DNA of 64,000 nt, from contig NZ_JANIET010000001.1 of NCBI RefSeq assembly GCF_024506435.1, forward strand, positions 2,108,001 to 2,172,000. Direction: 5' to 3'. Below, piece by piece: positions 24,559 to 35,136 of this stretch. The translations under genes and the position numbers were made by a program. The notes below the pieces were generated by a model, which was not told the origin of the DNA, made no database searches, and saw only the letters and a program-made list of their open reading frames with translations. Every line of letters starts with the position of its first letter. Positions within the stretch are counted from its first letter, which is position 1. This DNA comes from Pantoea trifolii (GTDB lineage: Bacteria; Pseudomonadota; Gammaproteobacteria; Enterobacterales; Enterobacteriaceae).

Positions 24559-25311
24559 ATGATCCAGGAAAAACGCAGCATTCGACGTATTCAGTCTGGC
24601 GGTTGTGCCATCCATTGTCAGGATTGCAGTATCAGCCAATTGTGTATTCCCTTCACGCTGAACGAGCACGAACTGGATCAGCTGGATAACATCATTGAGC
24701 GCAAAAAGCCGATTCAAAAAGGCCAGACGCTGTTCAAAGCCGGTGATGAACTGAAATCGCTCTACGCAATCCGCTCCGGCACCATCAAAAGCTACACCAT
24801 CACTGAACAAGGCGACGAGCAAATTACTGGCTTCCATCTGGCAGGCGATTTGGTTGGTTTTGACGCCATTGTCGGTGCAAAACATCCAAGCTTTGCGCAA
24901 GCGCTGGAAACCGCAATGGTGTGCGAAATCCCGTTTGAAACCCTCGACGATCTCTCTGGTAAAATGCCAGCGCTACGTCAGCAGATGATGCGTTTGATGA
25001 GCGGTGAAATCAAAGGCGATCAGGATATGATTCTGCTGCTGTCGAAGAAAAATGCCGAAGAGCGTCTGGCGGCGTTTGTCTGGAATCTGTCGCGCCGTTT
25101 CGGCCAGCGCGGTTTCTCACAGCGTGAATTCCGTCTGACCATGACGCGCGGCGATATTGGTAACTATTTGGGACTAACCGTAGAAACCATCAGCCGTTTG
25201 CTGGGTCGCTTCCAGAAAAGTGGCATGCTGGCGGTTAAAGGCAAATATATCACCATCGAGAACCACGCTTTGCTGGCAGAATTAGCTGGCCAGACCGAAC
25301 AAGCCGCGTGA
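24559..25311 (+). CDS. fnr: oxygen-sensing global regulator FNR
   Basis: 250-aa, full-length FNR. The [4Fe-4S] ligands Cys20, Cys23, Cys29 (with an extra Cys16) and the fourth cysteine in TAMVCEIPF are all present. The cyclic-nucleotide-like beta-roll is followed by the dimer helix and the helix-turn-helix at about 195-215, whose recognition helix [11 protein letters not shown] keeps the Glu/Ser/Arg that read TTGAT. Without oxygen it dimerises and switches on anaerobic genes. The preceding FNR box implies autorepression. ldhA and nifJ further along the window are the kind of fermentative genes that respond to anaerobiosis. Confidence 0.98.
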   Translation: MIQEKRSIRRIQSGGCAIHCQDCSISQLCIPFTLNEHELDQLDNIIERKKPIQKGQTLFKAGDELKSLYAIRSGTIKSYTITEQGDEQITGFHLAGDLVGFDAIVGAKHPSFAQALETAMVCEIPFETLDDLSGKMPALRQQMMRLMSGEIKGDQDMILLLSKKNAEERLAAFVWNLSRRFGQRGFSQREFRLTMTRGDIGNYLGLTVETISRLLGRFQKSGMLAVKGKYITIENHALLAELAGQTEQAA

Positions 25312-25316
25312 TTTTG

Positions 25317-25352
25317 TGCCGGGTTAATAAAAGTTATTTTATTGATCCGGCA
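25317..25352 (+). terminator. hairpin downstream of fnr
   Basis: TGCCGG ... CCGGCA enclose an inner pair AATAAAA-GTTA-TTTTATT, giving a long but interrupted stem just after fnr. The U-tract is weak, so read-through to uspE is possible. Confidence 0.5.
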
Positions 25353-25429
25353 ACAACTTTTCCGCTTCTGCCCTGTCCAAACTTAGGCTATCTTTAATCC
25401 AACTTGCTTTGGTTTTAGGAGATCGGCCT

Positions 25430-26386
25430 ATGTCCCGGTACCAAAATATTCTGGTGGCTATTGATGCCCAGCAGGACGATCAGCCCGCGCTGCGTCGTGC
25501 GGTTTATCTCAATCAACGTATCGGCGGAAAAATCAAAGCTTTCCTGCCTATTTACGACTTCTCATATGAAATGACCACGCTGCTGTCGCCCGATGAGCGC
25601 TCCAATATGCGCAAAGGGGTGATCAGCCAACGTACCGAATGGATTCGCCAACAGGCCCAGGCATATATTGAGGCTGGCGTTGAAATTGAAATCAAAGTGG
25701 TTTGGCATAACCGTCCGTATGAAGCCATCATTCAGGAAATTATGGCGCATCAGCATGATTTAGTGCTGAAAATGGCACACCAGCACGATCGCCTGGAAGC
25801 AGTAATCTTCACCCCGACGGATTGGCACCTGCTGCGGAAATGCCCTTGCCCAGTGTGGATGGTGAAAGATCAGGCGTGGCCTGAGGGCGGCAAAGCGGTG
25901 GTGGCGGTCAATCTCGCCAGCGAAGAGCCGCATCACGATGAGCTTAACCAGAAGTTGATTCGTGAAACTACGCTGCTGGCCGAGATGGTGAATCACACCG
26001 AAGTGCATTTGGTCGGCGCTTATCCCATCACACCCATCAACATTGCTATCGAACTGCCGGACTTTGATCCTAGCGTCTACAACGACGCGATTCGCGGACA
26101 GCATTTAGTGGCGATGAAAGCGCTGCGACAAAAATTCTCAATCGGTGAAGAGTTCACCCATGTGGCGAAAGGTTTGCCTGAGGAAGTGATTCCGGATATC
26201 GCTTCGCATCTGGACGCCGGCATTGTGGTGCTCGGCACCATCGGCCGTACCGGTTTGTCAGCAGCGTTTCTGGGTAACACTGCGGAACAAGTGATCGATC
26301 ATCTGCGCTGCGATTTACTGGCGATCAAGCCAGATGATTTCAAATCGCCGATTGATTACGATGACGAAGAAGATGAAGACGATTGA
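25430..26386 (+). CDS. uspE: tandem universal stress protein UspE
   Basis: 318-aa cytoplasmic protein with two Usp (Rossmann-like) domains, about 1-150 and 155-310. Sequence follows E. coli UspE closely, e.g. [50 protein letters not shown] and [23 protein letters not shown]. It ends in an acidic tail (DDEEDEDD). The family contributes to survival of stress, motility and cell-cell interaction. The ATG at 25430 was chosen by match to UspE starts; AGGAGA lies upstream. fnr-uspE adjacency is conserved in enterobacteria. Confidence 0.96.
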   Translation: MSRYQNILVAIDAQQDDQPALRRAVYLNQRIGGKIKAFLPIYDFSYEMTTLLSPDERSNMRKGVISQRTEWIRQQAQAYIEAGVEIEIKVVWHNRPYEAIIQEIMAHQHDLVLKMAHQHDRLEAVIFTPTDWHLLRKCPCPVWMVKDQAWPEGGKAVVAVNLASEEPHHDELNQKLIRETTLLAEMVNHTEVHLVGAYPITPINIAIELPDFDPSVYNDAIRGQHLVAMKALRQKFSIGEEFTHVAKGLPEEVIPDIASHLDAGIVVLGTIGRTGLSAAFLGNTAEQVIDHLRCDLLAIKPDDFKSPIDYDDEEDEDD

Positions 26387-26391
26387 TTAAA

Positions 26392-26466
26392 AAAGGGCGG
26401 CTCGCAATGGCCGCCCTTTCACTATCTACTCAGGGCGGTGAGTCACATCACCGCCCTGCTTTTTTA
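26392..26466. terminator. paired terminators between uspE and pntB
   Basis: Hairpin 1, AAAGGGCGGC-TCGCAATG-GCCGCCCTTT (26392-26419), has a U-run when read leftward and suits pntB. Hairpin 2, CAGGGCGGTG with CACCGCCCTG (26431-26458), is followed by CTTTTTT read rightward and suits uspE; its T-run touches the pntB stop codon. Confidence 0.8.
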
Positions 26467-27852
26467 CAGCGCGCGCAGAATGCCTTCCACGCTCGCTTTC
26501 GCATCACCAAACAGCATCTGCGTATTGCCTTTAAAGAACAGCGGATTTTGGACGCCTGCATATCCGGTGCTCATCGAGCGTTTAAACACAATCACGTTCT
26601 GCGCTTTCCACACTTCCAGCACCGGCATGCCAGCGATTGGACTGCGCGGATCTTCCAGTGCGGCTGGGTTAACGGTGTCATTCGCGCCGATCACCAACAC
26701 GGTATCGGTATCGCTGAAGTCATCGTTAATTTCGTCCATTTCCAGCACCACATCGTAAGGTACTTTCGCTTCCGCCAGCAGCACGTTCATGTGGCCCGGC
26801 AGACGACCGGCAACCGGGTGAATACCAAAGCGAACTTTAATACCGCGTGCGCGCAGCTTTTCGGTAATCTCAGCCACCGGATACTGCGCCTGCGCCACCG
26901 CCATGCCATAACCCGGCGTGATCACCACAGAAGATGAGGCTTTCAGCATTTCTGCTGTTTCTTCCGCCGTAATTTCACGGTGCTCGCCGACTTCATCGCT
27001 TTCGCCGCCCACGCTTACGTCGGTACCAAAACCACCGGCGATCACGCTGATAAAGGAGCGATTCATCGCTTTACACATGATGTAAGAGAGGATGGCACCG
27101 GAAGAACCGACCAGCGCGCCGGTAACAATCAGCAAGTCATTACTCAGCATGAAGCCCGCCGCCGCGGCGGCCCAACCGGAGTAAGAGTTCAGCATCGAAA
27201 CCACAACCGGCATATCCGCACCGCCGATCGACGCCACCAGATGCCAGCCAAACACCAACGCAATGATGGTCATCAGCAGCAGCGCAAACACCTGCGCGCC
27301 AGTGCTATCGGTTTGCACGAACCACAGCATCAGCAGGAAGGAAACCACCAGCGCCGCAAGGTTCATCTTATGACGATGCGGCAGCATCAGCGCTGAAGAG
27401 GAGATCTTGCCGCGCAGTTTGCCAAATGCCACCAGTGAACCGGTGAAGGTCACCGCACCGATAAAGATGCCGAGGAACACTTCGGTCAGATGGATATTTT
27501 CCATCACCGGCGCGAGGCCTGGCGCGTGGTCGATGTAACTGTTGAAACCCACTAACACCGCCGCCAAACCGACAAAGCTGTGCAGAATGGCAACCAGCTC
27601 TGGCATTTCGGTCATTTCGACTTTCTTCGCCAGGCGCAAGCCAATCGCACCACCAATCACCATCGCCACCAAAATCCAGGCAACGTTACCGGTATTCGGG
27701 CCAAAAATGGTGGCCAGCAGCGCAATGGCCATGCCGCTCATGCCAAAAATATTACCCTGCTTCGAGGTCTCGTGTTTCGAGAGACCAGCAAGGCTGCAAA
27801 TAAACAGAATCGCGGCAACAATATATGCTGCAGTAACTAATCCGCCAGACAT
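26464..27852 (-). CDS. pntB: NAD(P) transhydrogenase subunit beta
   Basis: 462-aa, full-length PntB. The N-terminal half has about eight or nine membrane helices carrying the proton channel; the C-terminal third (from about 285) is the NADP(H)-binding dIII domain with [28 protein letters not shown] and [12 protein letters not shown]. With PntA it uses the proton gradient to transfer hydride from NADH to NADP+, supplying NADPH for biosynthesis and redox defence. It starts 11 bp after the pntA stop in a two-gene operon. Confidence 0.98.
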   Translation of the reverse strand: MSGGLVTAAYIVAAILFICSLAGLSKHETSKQGNIFGMSGMAIALLATIFGPNTGNVAWILVAMVIGGAIGLRLAKKVEMTEMPELVAILHSFVGLAAVLVGFNSYIDHAPGLAPVMENIHLTEVFLGIFIGAVTFTGSLVAFGKLRGKISSSALMLPHRHKMNLAALVVSFLLMLWFVQTDSTGAQVFALLLMTIIALVFGWHLVASIGGADMPVVVSMLNSYSGWAAAAAGFMLSNDLLIVTGALVGSSGAILSYIMCKAMNRSFISVIAGGFGTDVSVGGESDEVGEHREITAEETAEMLKASSSVVITPGYGMAVAQAQYPVAEITEKLRARGIKVRFGIHPVAGRLPGHMNVLLAEAKVPYDVVLEMDEINDDFSDTDTVLVIGANDTVNPAALEDPRSPIAGMPVLEVWKAQNVIVFKRSMSTGYAGVQNPLFFKGNTQMLFGDAKASVEGILRAL

Positions 27853-27863
27853 GTTGCTACCCC

Positions 27864-29393
27864 TTAATTCTTACGAAACATTTTCAGCATGCGCTGGGTG
27901 ACGGTGAAACCACCGAAGATATTGATGCTGGCGATCAGCACGGCGATAAACGACAGAATCGTTACCCAACCGCCGTGGCCCATTTGCAGCACCGCACCCA
28001 CCACAATAATGCCGGAAATGGCGTTGGTGACGGCCATCAACGGCGTGTGCAATGCGTGACTCACGTTCCACACCACGTAATAGCCGACCACGCAAGAGAG
28101 CGCGAAGACGGTGAAGTGCGACAGGAAGTCCGCTGGCGCCACGTTCGCCAGGCAGGCAAACAGTACCACTGCCAACGCCAGTAGCAGATACTTACGCCAC
28201 GGCGAAACCGGCTTGGCTTCGGCCTTCGGCAGCGGCTGGGCTGCGGGTTGCGCTTTCGGCGCGGCGGAAACCTGAATCGGCGGCGCTGGCCATGTCACTT
28301 CGCCATCACGAATTACCGTCACGCCACGCACTACCACGTCTTCGAAATCAACGGTGATTTCGCCGTTTTTCTCTTTGCACAACAGTTTCAGCAGGTTGAC
28401 GAGGTTGGTACCGTAAAGCTGTGAGGATTGCGTAGGCAAGCGGCTTGGCAAATCGGTGTAGCCGATAATCTTCACGCCGTTGGGGGTTAAGGTCACCTGA
28501 TCGGCAACCGTCAATTCGCAGTTACCGCCGGTTTGCGCCGCCAGATCGACGATCACGCTGCCCGGCTTCATGCTGGCAACCATCTCGGCAGTAATCAGCT
28601 TCGGTGCCGGACGGCCTGGAATCAGCGCGGTGGTGACAATAATGTCGACGTCTTTTGCCTGCGCGGCAAACAGCTCCATTTCCGCCTTGATAAAGGCTTC
28701 AGACATCACTTTGGCATACCCATCGCCACTGCCCGCTTCTTCTTCGAAGTCCAGCTCAAGGAACTCGGCGCCCATACTCTGCACCTGCTCTTTCACTTCC
28801 GGACGCGTATCGAAAGCACGCACGATGGCACCTAAACTGCCTGCCGCACCGATGGCTGCTAATCCCGCGACGCCCGCTCCAATCACCATCACTTTGGCTG
28901 GCGGTACTTTACCGGCAGCGGTGATTTGACCGGTGAAGAAGCGACCGAACTCGTGCGCGGCTTCAACGATGGCACGATAACCCGCGATATTCGCCATTGA
29001 GCTCAACGCATCCAGCGCCTGGGCACGAGAAATGCGCGGCACCGAATCCATCGCCATCACGGTGACGTTGCGTGCTGCCAGTTTCTCCAGCAACGCTGGA
29101 TTCTGTGCAGGCCAGATAAAGCTCACCAGCGTGCTACCGGCGCGCGTCAGTTCGATCTCTTGGTCGTCAGGCGCATTCACTTTTAACACGATGTCAGACT
29201 GCCACACATCTTGGGTGTTGCTGATGGTGGCGCCGACGGCGATAAAGCTCTCATCATCGAAGCTGGCGCGAAGTCCTGCGCTCTGTTCAACGGTGACGCT
29301 AAATCCCAGCTTGATCAGCTGCTCAACGGTCTTTGGCGTGGCGGCCACGCGCGACTCATTGGCTAACCGTTCTTTGGGTATCCCAATTAACAT
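27864..29393 (-). CDS. pntA: NAD(P) transhydrogenase subunit alpha
   Basis: 509-aa PntA. The NAD(H)-binding dI domain (about 1-380) contains [40 protein letters not shown] and [14 protein letters not shown]; a linker rich in Ala/Pro/Lys (about 378-405) leads to four membrane helices ending [13 protein letters not shown]. It lacks the Cys-x-Cys of E. coli PntA in this linker. The ATG at 29393 ([10 protein letters not shown]) matches other PntA starts; an upstream in-frame ATG at 29411 is less likely. First gene of pntAB. Confidence 0.97.
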   Translation of the reverse strand: MLIGIPKERLANESRVAATPKTVEQLIKLGFSVTVEQSAGLRASFDDESFIAVGATISNTQDVWQSDIVLKVNAPDDQEIELTRAGSTLVSFIWPAQNPALLEKLAARNVTVMAMDSVPRISRAQALDALSSMANIAGYRAIVEAAHEFGRFFTGQITAAGKVPPAKVMVIGAGVAGLAAIGAAGSLGAIVRAFDTRPEVKEQVQSMGAEFLELDFEEEAGSGDGYAKVMSEAFIKAEMELFAAQAKDVDIIVTTALIPGRPAPKLITAEMVASMKPGSVIVDLAAQTGGNCELTVADQVTLTPNGVKIIGYTDLPSRLPTQSSQLYGTNLVNLLKLLCKEKNGEITVDFEDVVVRGVTVIRDGEVTWPAPPIQVSAAPKAQPAAQPLPKAEAKPVSPWRKYLLLALAVVLFACLANVAPADFLSHFTVFALSCVVGYYVVWNVSHALHTPLMAVTNAISGIIVVGAVLQMGHGGWVTILSFIAVLIASINIFGGFTVTQRMLKMFRKN

Positions 29394-29932
29394 ACTGTTT
29401 CCCTTCAACAATTAAAGGATGAGGTTCTGTGAGTGGCAAAAAGCTCAAAAGCCGAAACCGTGTTTCAGCTTTTTATGAGCAAAATGCACAATGTAACAAA
29501 GTCTTTATAACCTACTGAAAATATGAAGAGTGATCCACAGCGATAACGCCTGGTTATGACATTCACACAAATATTCAGACGCAAAGATTGAATGCCACGT
29601 TTTGCTACTGCATTTGATGTTTATTAAAAAATATTCTGCTGCGCAAAATCGTGTCATGTCGAATTAAGTATTATCAAAAACCTTTATTTAACAATGCGAT
29701 AACTATTATGGCATTAAGTGTTACCAGAATAAGTGGTTATCTGTGCAAAAAAGAGCCGTAACAGGAGTCAATGACAGGCCGATGAATAAATGGCAGAGAT
29801 TGTCAATGTTATGCGCTTAAATTGGCTGAGACAGGCCGATTATTACATGCAATAATCAGCGGCTAATCTGTTATACATCAAGAGTCCAGCACGTTTTCGT
29901 ACTCATTTTGCGTAAGGCGAAGGATCATTTTT
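29394..29932. other. 539-bp gap between pntA and ydgH
   Basis: AT-rich DNA that must hold the divergent promoters of pntAB and ydgH. I found no gene, no RNA motif I recognise and no classic operator. The only structural feature is the inverted repeat GATTATT-ACATGC-AATAATC at 29838-29857, about 75 bp before the ydgH start. Confidence 0.5.
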
Positions 29933-30889
29933 ATGAAGCTGAAGAACACCATTCTGGCGTCAACCTTGTTATCACTGCTGGCGGCAAATGCGTTTGCTGC
30001 TAAAGAGTTAACGCCAGAGCAAGCGGCCGCGTTGAAACCATTCGAACGTATTAATATCAGCGGCCGTTTCAATGCGATTGGCGATGCAACTGATGCCATC
30101 TCTAAAGAGGCTGATGCGAAAGGCGCTGACTCTTTCTATGTACAGGGCATCAATGATACCAACGGCAACGGCGGTAACTGGCGCGTAACGGCGGACTTGT
30201 ATAAAGCCAACGCACCAAAAGCAGATGACTCCACTAAATACCGCACCTTCTCCGGCGTGAAAGAGTTGCCGAAAGCAGAAGCGTATCGCCTTGAGCCGTA
30301 CGATACCGTATCGGTGAATGGTTTCTTCTCAAGCCAGCCAGATGTTAATGAAGCGATTGCCAAGGCAGCCAAAAATAAAGGCGCGGCATCCTTCTTTATC
30401 GTGCGTCAGGTGGATGCCAACAACGGCGGCAACCAGTACGTCACCGCTTACATCTATAAAGCTGATGCACCAGAGCGCAAAGTTCAGAACACCTCTGATT
30501 CGATCCCAGCGGATTCTGAAGCCGGTAAAGCAGCACTGGCCGCTGGCGGCGCCGCCGCCACTAAAGTAGCGATTCCTGGCGTGGCCTCTTCCGATACGCC
30601 AAGCCGTAACGTTGGTCGTTTCTTCGAAACCCAGAGCTCAACTGGCCAACGTTACACGGTTAAAACCGCCGATGGCCGTAGCGTGCAGGAAGTGAATGCG
30701 ATTACGGCTGCGCAGATGCAACCGTTTGATACCATCACTTTCTCCGATCACTTCGGTACTCCAACCGAAGTCTCTGAAGCGGTTGGCAAACGTGCCGTAG
30801 AAAAAGGCGCTAAGTACTATCACATCACGCGTCAATGGCAGAACCAGAGCGGCGGCAACCTGACCGTCACTGCCGATCTGTTCAAGTAA
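29933..30889 (+). CDS. ydgH: periplasmic YdgH, three YdgH/BhsA/McbA-like (DUF1471) domains
   Basis: 318-aa secreted protein. Signal peptide is about 1-22 (cleaved near ANAFA-AK). Three copies of the small DUF1471 fold follow: about 35-98, 120-178 and 255-318, each with the pattern PF(E/D)-I/V-(x)-G/S-F and ending in a Y/TADLYK, TAYIYK or TADLFK strand. BhsA-type relatives respond to stress and influence biofilm and the outer membrane; the three-domain form is typical of YdgH. It agrees with E. coli YdgH along its length and lies beside pntA as in E. coli. Confidence 0.95.
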   Translation: MKLKNTILASTLLSLLAANAFAAKELTPEQAAALKPFERINISGRFNAIGDATDAISKEADAKGADSFYVQGINDTNGNGGNWRVTADLYKANAPKADDSTKYRTFSGVKELPKAEAYRLEPYDTVSVNGFFSSQPDVNEAIAKAAKNKGAASFFIVRQVDANNGGNQYVTAYIYKADAPERKVQNTSDSIPADSEAGKAALAAGGAAATKVAIPGVASSDTPSRNVGRFFETQSSTGQRYTVKTADGRSVQEVNAITAAQMQPFDTITFSDHFGTPTEVSEAVGKRAVEKGAKYYHITRQWQNQSGGNLTVTADLFK

Positions 30890-30897
30890 TTCCGATT

Positions 30898-30920
30898 AAG
30901 GGCGGCGTCCGTCGCCCTTT
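30898..30920 (+). terminator. ydgH terminator
   Basis: AAGGGCG-GCGTCCGT-CGCCCTT with a trailing TCC; 7-bp stem immediately behind the ydgH stop. The short U-tract makes it a moderate candidate. Confidence 0.6.
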
Positions 30921-31104
30921 CCAAAATCTCCTTCATACTGACTGCATAATCTGTGCGCAGATTTGCATAGTCTTGCATTGCCTTCCCCCTTTGCACTCCG
31001 TAAAATCTGCCGCCTGTTTTTAGGGGATTCCGTTTCAAAATTGGCTAACTGCCACGCGAGACTCCAGCGGAATCGTCACCACCCAGCATACTCTGCTGCT
31101 TAGG

Positions 31105-32505
31105 ATGGGCGTTTTGGATAAAAAATTAGGTCTTAGTGCGCTCACCGCGTTGGTGCTCAGCTCAATGCTGGGCGCTGGCGTGTTCAGCCTGCCGCAAAAC
31201 ATGGCGGCGGTTGCCGGCCCGGCGGCGCTGCTGATCGGCTGGCTGATCACCGGCGTTGGCATCATCTTCCTGTCACTTGCCATGCTGTTACTGACGCGGC
31301 TTAAACCCGAGTTGGATGGCGGCATCTTTACCTATGCGCGCGCCGGCTTTGGTGAGCTGATGGGCTTCTGCTCGGCGTGGGGATATTGGCTTTGTGCGGT
31401 TATCGCCAACGTCTCTTATCTGGTGATTGTCTTCTCGGCGTTGAGCTTCTTTACCGACACGCCGGATCGCGTGGTGTTTGGCGATGGCAATACGTGGCAG
31501 GCGATGCTCGGCGCATCGGTGCTGCTGTGGCTGGTGCATTGCCTGGTGCTGCGCGGCGTGCAAACGGCGGCCAGCATTAATTTGCTGGCAACGCTGGGCA
31601 AGCTGGTGCCGCTGCTGCTGTTTGTGGTGCTGGCGCTGCTGGCGTTCAACTACGATCGCTTCCGCTTTGATTTCAGCGGTGTCGAACTCGGTCAGCCGCT
31701 GTGGCAGCAGGTGAAGCAAACCATGCTGATCACCTTGTGGGTGTTTATTGGTGTGGAAGGCGCGGTGGTGGTTTCTGCGCGTGCGCGAAATAAGCAAGAT
31801 GTCGGACGCGCCACGCTGATGGCGGTGCTGGCCGCGCTGCTGGTCTATTTGCTGGTTACGCTGCTGTCGTTAGGCGTGATTCCGCGTGCCGAACTGGCGC
31901 AGATGCGCAATCCTTCCATGGCCGGTTTGATGAAGCATCTGCTGGGTCATTGGGGCGATGCGGTGATTGCGGTTGGGTTGATTATTTCGGTGTGCGGCGC
32001 CTATCTGAGCTGGACAATTATGGCCGCTGAAGTGCCGTTCCTCGCTGCGCAACAAGGTGCCTTCCCACGCAGCATTGCGCGCCAGAATCGCCACAACTCC
32101 CCTTCGGCCTCGTTGTGGCTGACCAACGGCAGCGTACAGGTTTGCCTGATCTTGATCGCCTTGACCGGCGCGGATTACAACACGCTGCTGACCATCGCCT
32201 CAGAAATGATTTTGGTGCCCTATCTGCTGGTTGGTCTGTATCTGATTAAGGTGGTGCGCGGGCAAAACAAACCCTGGGCGATGTTTACCGGCATCGGCGC
32301 CAGCGCGTATGGCATTTGGCTGCTGTATGCGTCCGGTCCCTTGCATCTGCTGCTTTCAGTGGTGCTTTATGCGCCTGGATTGCTGCTGTTCCTGTACGCA
32401 CGACGCGGCGGCCGTGGCGACAAGATGTTGTCACAGCTGGAGCGCATCGCGATTGTGTTGTTGATGGCGGCGTCACTGCCAGCCTTGTGGCAGCTAACGA
32501 ATTAG
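31105..32505 (+). CDS. ydgI: basic amino-acid/polyamine antiporter-family protein YdgI
   Basis: 466-aa inner-membrane carrier of the APC superfamily, ArcD-like, with about 12 helices. It follows E. coli YdgI closely: KKLGLSALTALVLSSMLGAGVFSLPQNMAAVAGPAALLIGW, FCSAWGYWLCAVIANVSYLVIVFSALSFFTD and TLWVFIGVEGAVVVSARARNK. Relatives exchange arginine for ornithine; the substrate of YdgI itself is not firmly established. The ATG at 31105 has a poor Shine-Dalgarno; a TTG at 31114 would also give a family-like start. It is next to ydgH, as in E. coli. Confidence 0.92.
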   Translation: MGVLDKKLGLSALTALVLSSMLGAGVFSLPQNMAAVAGPAALLIGWLITGVGIIFLSLAMLLLTRLKPELDGGIFTYARAGFGELMGFCSAWGYWLCAVIANVSYLVIVFSALSFFTDTPDRVVFGDGNTWQAMLGASVLLWLVHCLVLRGVQTAASINLLATLGKLVPLLLFVVLALLAFNYDRFRFDFSGVELGQPLWQQVKQTMLITLWVFIGVEGAVVVSARARNKQDVGRATLMAVLAALLVYLLVTLLSLGVIPRAELAQMRNPSMAGLMKHLLGHWGDAVIAVGLIISVCGAYLSWTIMAAEVPFLAAQQGAFPRSIARQNRHNSPSASLWLTNGSVQVCLILIALTGADYNTLLTIASEMILVPYLLVGLYLIKVVRGQNKPWAMFTGIGASAYGIWLLYASGPLHLLLSVVLYAPGLLLFLYARRGGRGDKMLSQLERIAIVLLMAASLPALWQLTN

Positions 32506-32915
32506 TGCGGCTGAACGGGAATGGAAACGCACAGCAGGTCATCCTGCTGTGTCAGATTGAGCGGCTTTCGGTATTCCTGATGAATAGCGTCAAGCTGCTC
32601 GGCTGACAGCGGATATGGCAGCTGAATATCAAAGCGACTGATGTGCTGTTGCTCGGCCAACGTGATGAGGCGCGCGATATTAATCTCGTCGCTCACCTGC
32701 GTTGAAATGATTTGTAATGCTAATTCTTTGAGATGATCGTCGCTGGCCTGAAGGTTATGCGCCGATTTACGCGTCACCATGCCAAAAATAGGCATCACGC
32801 CATAAATGGCATCGACAAAACTCCAGCGTTTTTTGCAGGAAGCGGAGAGAAAATCACTGTAATTGAAGCAGATGCGATCACTGTATCCGGCTGAAGCCAG
32901 CTCTTTATCAGACAC
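32502..32915 (-). CDS. hypothetical 137-aa protein
   Basis: I do not recognise a family. The product is soluble, with a small aromatic- and Cys-containing N-terminal part and an amphipathic, mostly alpha-helical C-terminal part (SDDHLKELALQIISTQVSDEINIARLITLAEQQ). The GTG at 32915 is preferred because a strong GGAGG lies upstream at workable spacing; the frame is open to 32984. It occupies the position between ydgI and rstA where E. coli has folM and ydgC. Its stop overlaps the ydgI stop by a few bases in a convergent arrangement. It does not look like a dihydrofolate reductase. Confidence 0.65.
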   Translation of the reverse strand: MSDKELASAGYSDRICFNYSDFLSASCKKRWSFVDAIYGVMPIFGMVTRKSAHNLQASDDHLKELALQIISTQVSDEINIARLITLAEQQHISRFDIQLPYPLSAEQLDAIHQEYRKPLNLTQQDDLLCVSIPVQPH

Positions 32916-33091
32916 TCTCGCACTCCTCCTGTTTTTCGTTACGGTTCCGAACCTTGCGCTACAACGCGCCGCTAATGATGGCACATTTCACGGTATACAT
33001 ACCAGTAACGCAGGGATATTTCGTGCGGTAACGTAGAGCTCAGGACCAGGAAAAGCTATGCTGCTGGCATTCTCATCCGTCACAGTGAATT

Positions 33092-33817
33092 ATGAACAAA
33101 ATCGTCTATGTGGAAGATGAGCCAGAAGTAGGCGAATTGATCGCCGCTTACCTTGGCCGCCACGATATTGAAGTTATTGTTGAAACGCGCGGTGACCGCG
33201 CCGAAGCCACCATCGCCCTGCACGATCCCGATTTAGTGATGCTGGATATCATGTTACCCGGCAAGGATGGCATGACATTGTGCCGCGATCTGCGTGCCAG
33301 CTGGCAAGGTCCGATTGTCTTGCTCACCTCACTCGACAGCGACATGAACCACATTCTGTCGCTGGAAATGGGCGCTAACGATTACATCCTCAAAACCACG
33401 CCGCCAGCGGTGTTGCTGGCGCGCCTGCGTTTGCATCTGCGTCAGGCGCATGTTGGGCAGCCGGAAGTGACGCCCGCTATTCAAAGCTCGCAGCGCGTGT
33501 TGCGTTTCGGTTCACTGACCATCGACTCGCTCAATCGTCAGGTGACGCTGTTTGAGGAGAATATTGTACTGTCCACCGCCGATTTCGATCTGCTGTGGGA
33601 GCTGGCGAATCATGCCGGGCAAATCCTCAATCGCGATGCGCTGCTGAAAACCCTGCGCGGCGTCACCTACGATGGCATGGACCGCAGCATTGATGTGGCG
33701 ATTTCTCGGCTGCGTAAAAAATTGTACGACAGCGCTACCGAGCCGTTTCGCATCAAAACCATCCGCAACAAAGGCTATCTGTTCGCGCCGCAGGCCTGGG
33801 ATACCCGTTCCGCATGA
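33092..33817 (+). CDS. rstA: response regulator RstA
   Basis: 241-aa OmpR/PhoB-type response regulator. The receiver domain (about 1-115) has acidic residues in VEDEPEVG, the phospho-acceptor Asp in VMLDIMLPGKDG and the Lys in ILKTTPPAVL. The winged-helix DNA-binding domain (about 135-235) contains LSTADFDLLWELANHAGQILNRDALLKTLRG and the recognition segment SIDVAISRLRKKL. In E. coli rstA is switched on by PhoP and RstA activates asr; an RstA-box-like sequence precedes asr here. It overlaps rstB by 4 bp. Confidence 0.96.
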   Translation: MNKIVYVEDEPEVGELIAAYLGRHDIEVIVETRGDRAEATIALHDPDLVMLDIMLPGKDGMTLCRDLRASWQGPIVLLTSLDSDMNHILSLEMGANDYILKTTPPAVLLARLRLHLRQAHVGQPEVTPAIQSSQRVLRFGSLTIDSLNRQVTLFEENIVLSTADFDLLWELANHAGQILNRDALLKTLRGVTYDGMDRSIDVAISRLRKKLYDSATEPFRIKTIRNKGYLFAPQAWDTRSA

Positions 33818-35124
33818 GAAAGCTCTTTATTCAGTTCTATTTGCTGCTGTTCGTCTGTTTTCTGGTGATGACATTGCTGGTTGGGTTGGTGTACAAATTC
33901 ACCGCCGAACGCGCCGGACGCCAGTCAATGAACGATTTGATGGCCAGTTCGCTGTTTTTGATGCGCAGCGAACTGCGCGAGATCCCGCCGCGCGACTGGA
34001 GCAAAACCATTCGCAGCCTCGATCTCGATCTGTCGTTTGATCTGAATATTGAGCCGATGAGCAAATATCAGCTGGGTGATGCCGACATGAAGCGCCTGCG
34101 CGCTGGCGAAATCGTGGCCATTGACGATCAGTACACCTTCTTACAGCACATTCCGCGCAGCCATTACGTGCTTTCCGTCGGCCCAATCCCTTACCTTTTC
34201 TATCTGCACCAGATGCGCATTTTGGATATCGCGCTGCTGGCGTTTATTGGTATGTCGCTGGCGCTGCCGGTATTTATCTGGCTGCGTCCACACTGGCAAG
34301 AGATGCAGCGGCTGGAGAAAGCCGCCGAACGTTTTGGTCGCGGCGAACTCGACGTGCGCACTCATTTTGAAAGCACCTCCAGCCTGCACAGTCTTGGCGT
34401 GGCGTTTAATCAGATGGCGGAGAACATCAACACGCTGGTTGCCAGTAAGAAACAGCTGATTGACGGCATCGCGCACGAGTTGCGCACGCCGCTGGTGCGG
34501 CTGCGTTACCGGCTGGAGATGAGCGATAACCTCACCGATGCGGAATCCGCCGCGCTAAACCGCGATGTGGGTCAGCTGGAGAGTTTGATTGAGGAGTTGC
34601 TGACGTATGCGCGCCTCGATCGCCCACGCGTTGATCTCCATCTGCAATCCTTCGATCTGGCGCAATGGCTGCGTGTGCATATCGAAGATGTGCAAACCAT
34701 GAACCCGCAGACGCAGATTGCGCTGGATATCCCGCAGCTGGAGAACGTTGGCAGTGCCGATACACGCCTGATGGAGCGCGTGCTGGATAATTTGGTGAAT
34801 AACGCCCTGCGCTATGCGCAACAGCGTTTGCGCGTCAGCTTATGGTTTGATGGCGCGCTGGGCTGTTTGCAGGTGGAAGACGACGGTCCGGGCATTCCGC
34901 AGGAAGAGCGCGCACGCGTGTTTGAACCTTTTGTCCGCCTCGATCCGAGCCGCGATCGCGCCACCGGCGGCTGTGGTTTGGGTCTGGCGATCGTGCACTC
35001 TATTGCGCTGGCGATGCAGGGAAATGTCTCGATTGAGAGCAGCCCGCTCGGCGGCGCCAGCGTTCGCTTTTGCTGGCCGGTTGATCTACCCTTGCGGGAC
35101 ATTGCGCCACGCTTACCGTCATAA
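33814..35124 (+). CDS. rstB: sensor histidine kinase RstB
   Basis: 436-aa inner-membrane sensor kinase. Two membrane helices (about 4-28 and 135-155) bracket a periplasmic sensor of about 105 residues; a HAMP domain follows, then the H-box with the phospho-accepting His in IDGIAHELRTPLVRLR, the N-box VLDNLVNNALRYA, and ATP-binding motifs VEDDGPGIPQEE and GGCGLGLAIVHS. It starts within the rstA stop (ATGA), the usual translational coupling of this pair. It should phosphorylate RstA in response to an envelope or ionic signal that is not precisely known. Confidence 0.96.
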   Translation: MRKLFIQFYLLLFVCFLVMTLLVGLVYKFTAERAGRQSMNDLMASSLFLMRSELREIPPRDWSKTIRSLDLDLSFDLNIEPMSKYQLGDADMKRLRAGEIVAIDDQYTFLQHIPRSHYVLSVGPIPYLFYLHQMRILDIALLAFIGMSLALPVFIWLRPHWQEMQRLEKAAERFGRGELDVRTHFESTSSLHSLGVAFNQMAENINTLVASKKQLIDGIAHELRTPLVRLRYRLEMSDNLTDAESAALNRDVGQLESLIEELLTYARLDRPRVDLHLQSFDLAQWLRVHIEDVQTMNPQTQIALDIPQLENVGSADTRLMERVLDNLVNNALRYAQQRLRVSLWFDGALGCLQVEDDGPGIPQEERARVFEPFVRLDPSRDRATGGCGLGLAIVHSIALAMQGNVSIESSPLGGASVRFCWPVDLPLRDIAPRLPS

Positions 35125-35136
35125 GGAGCTTTTTAC

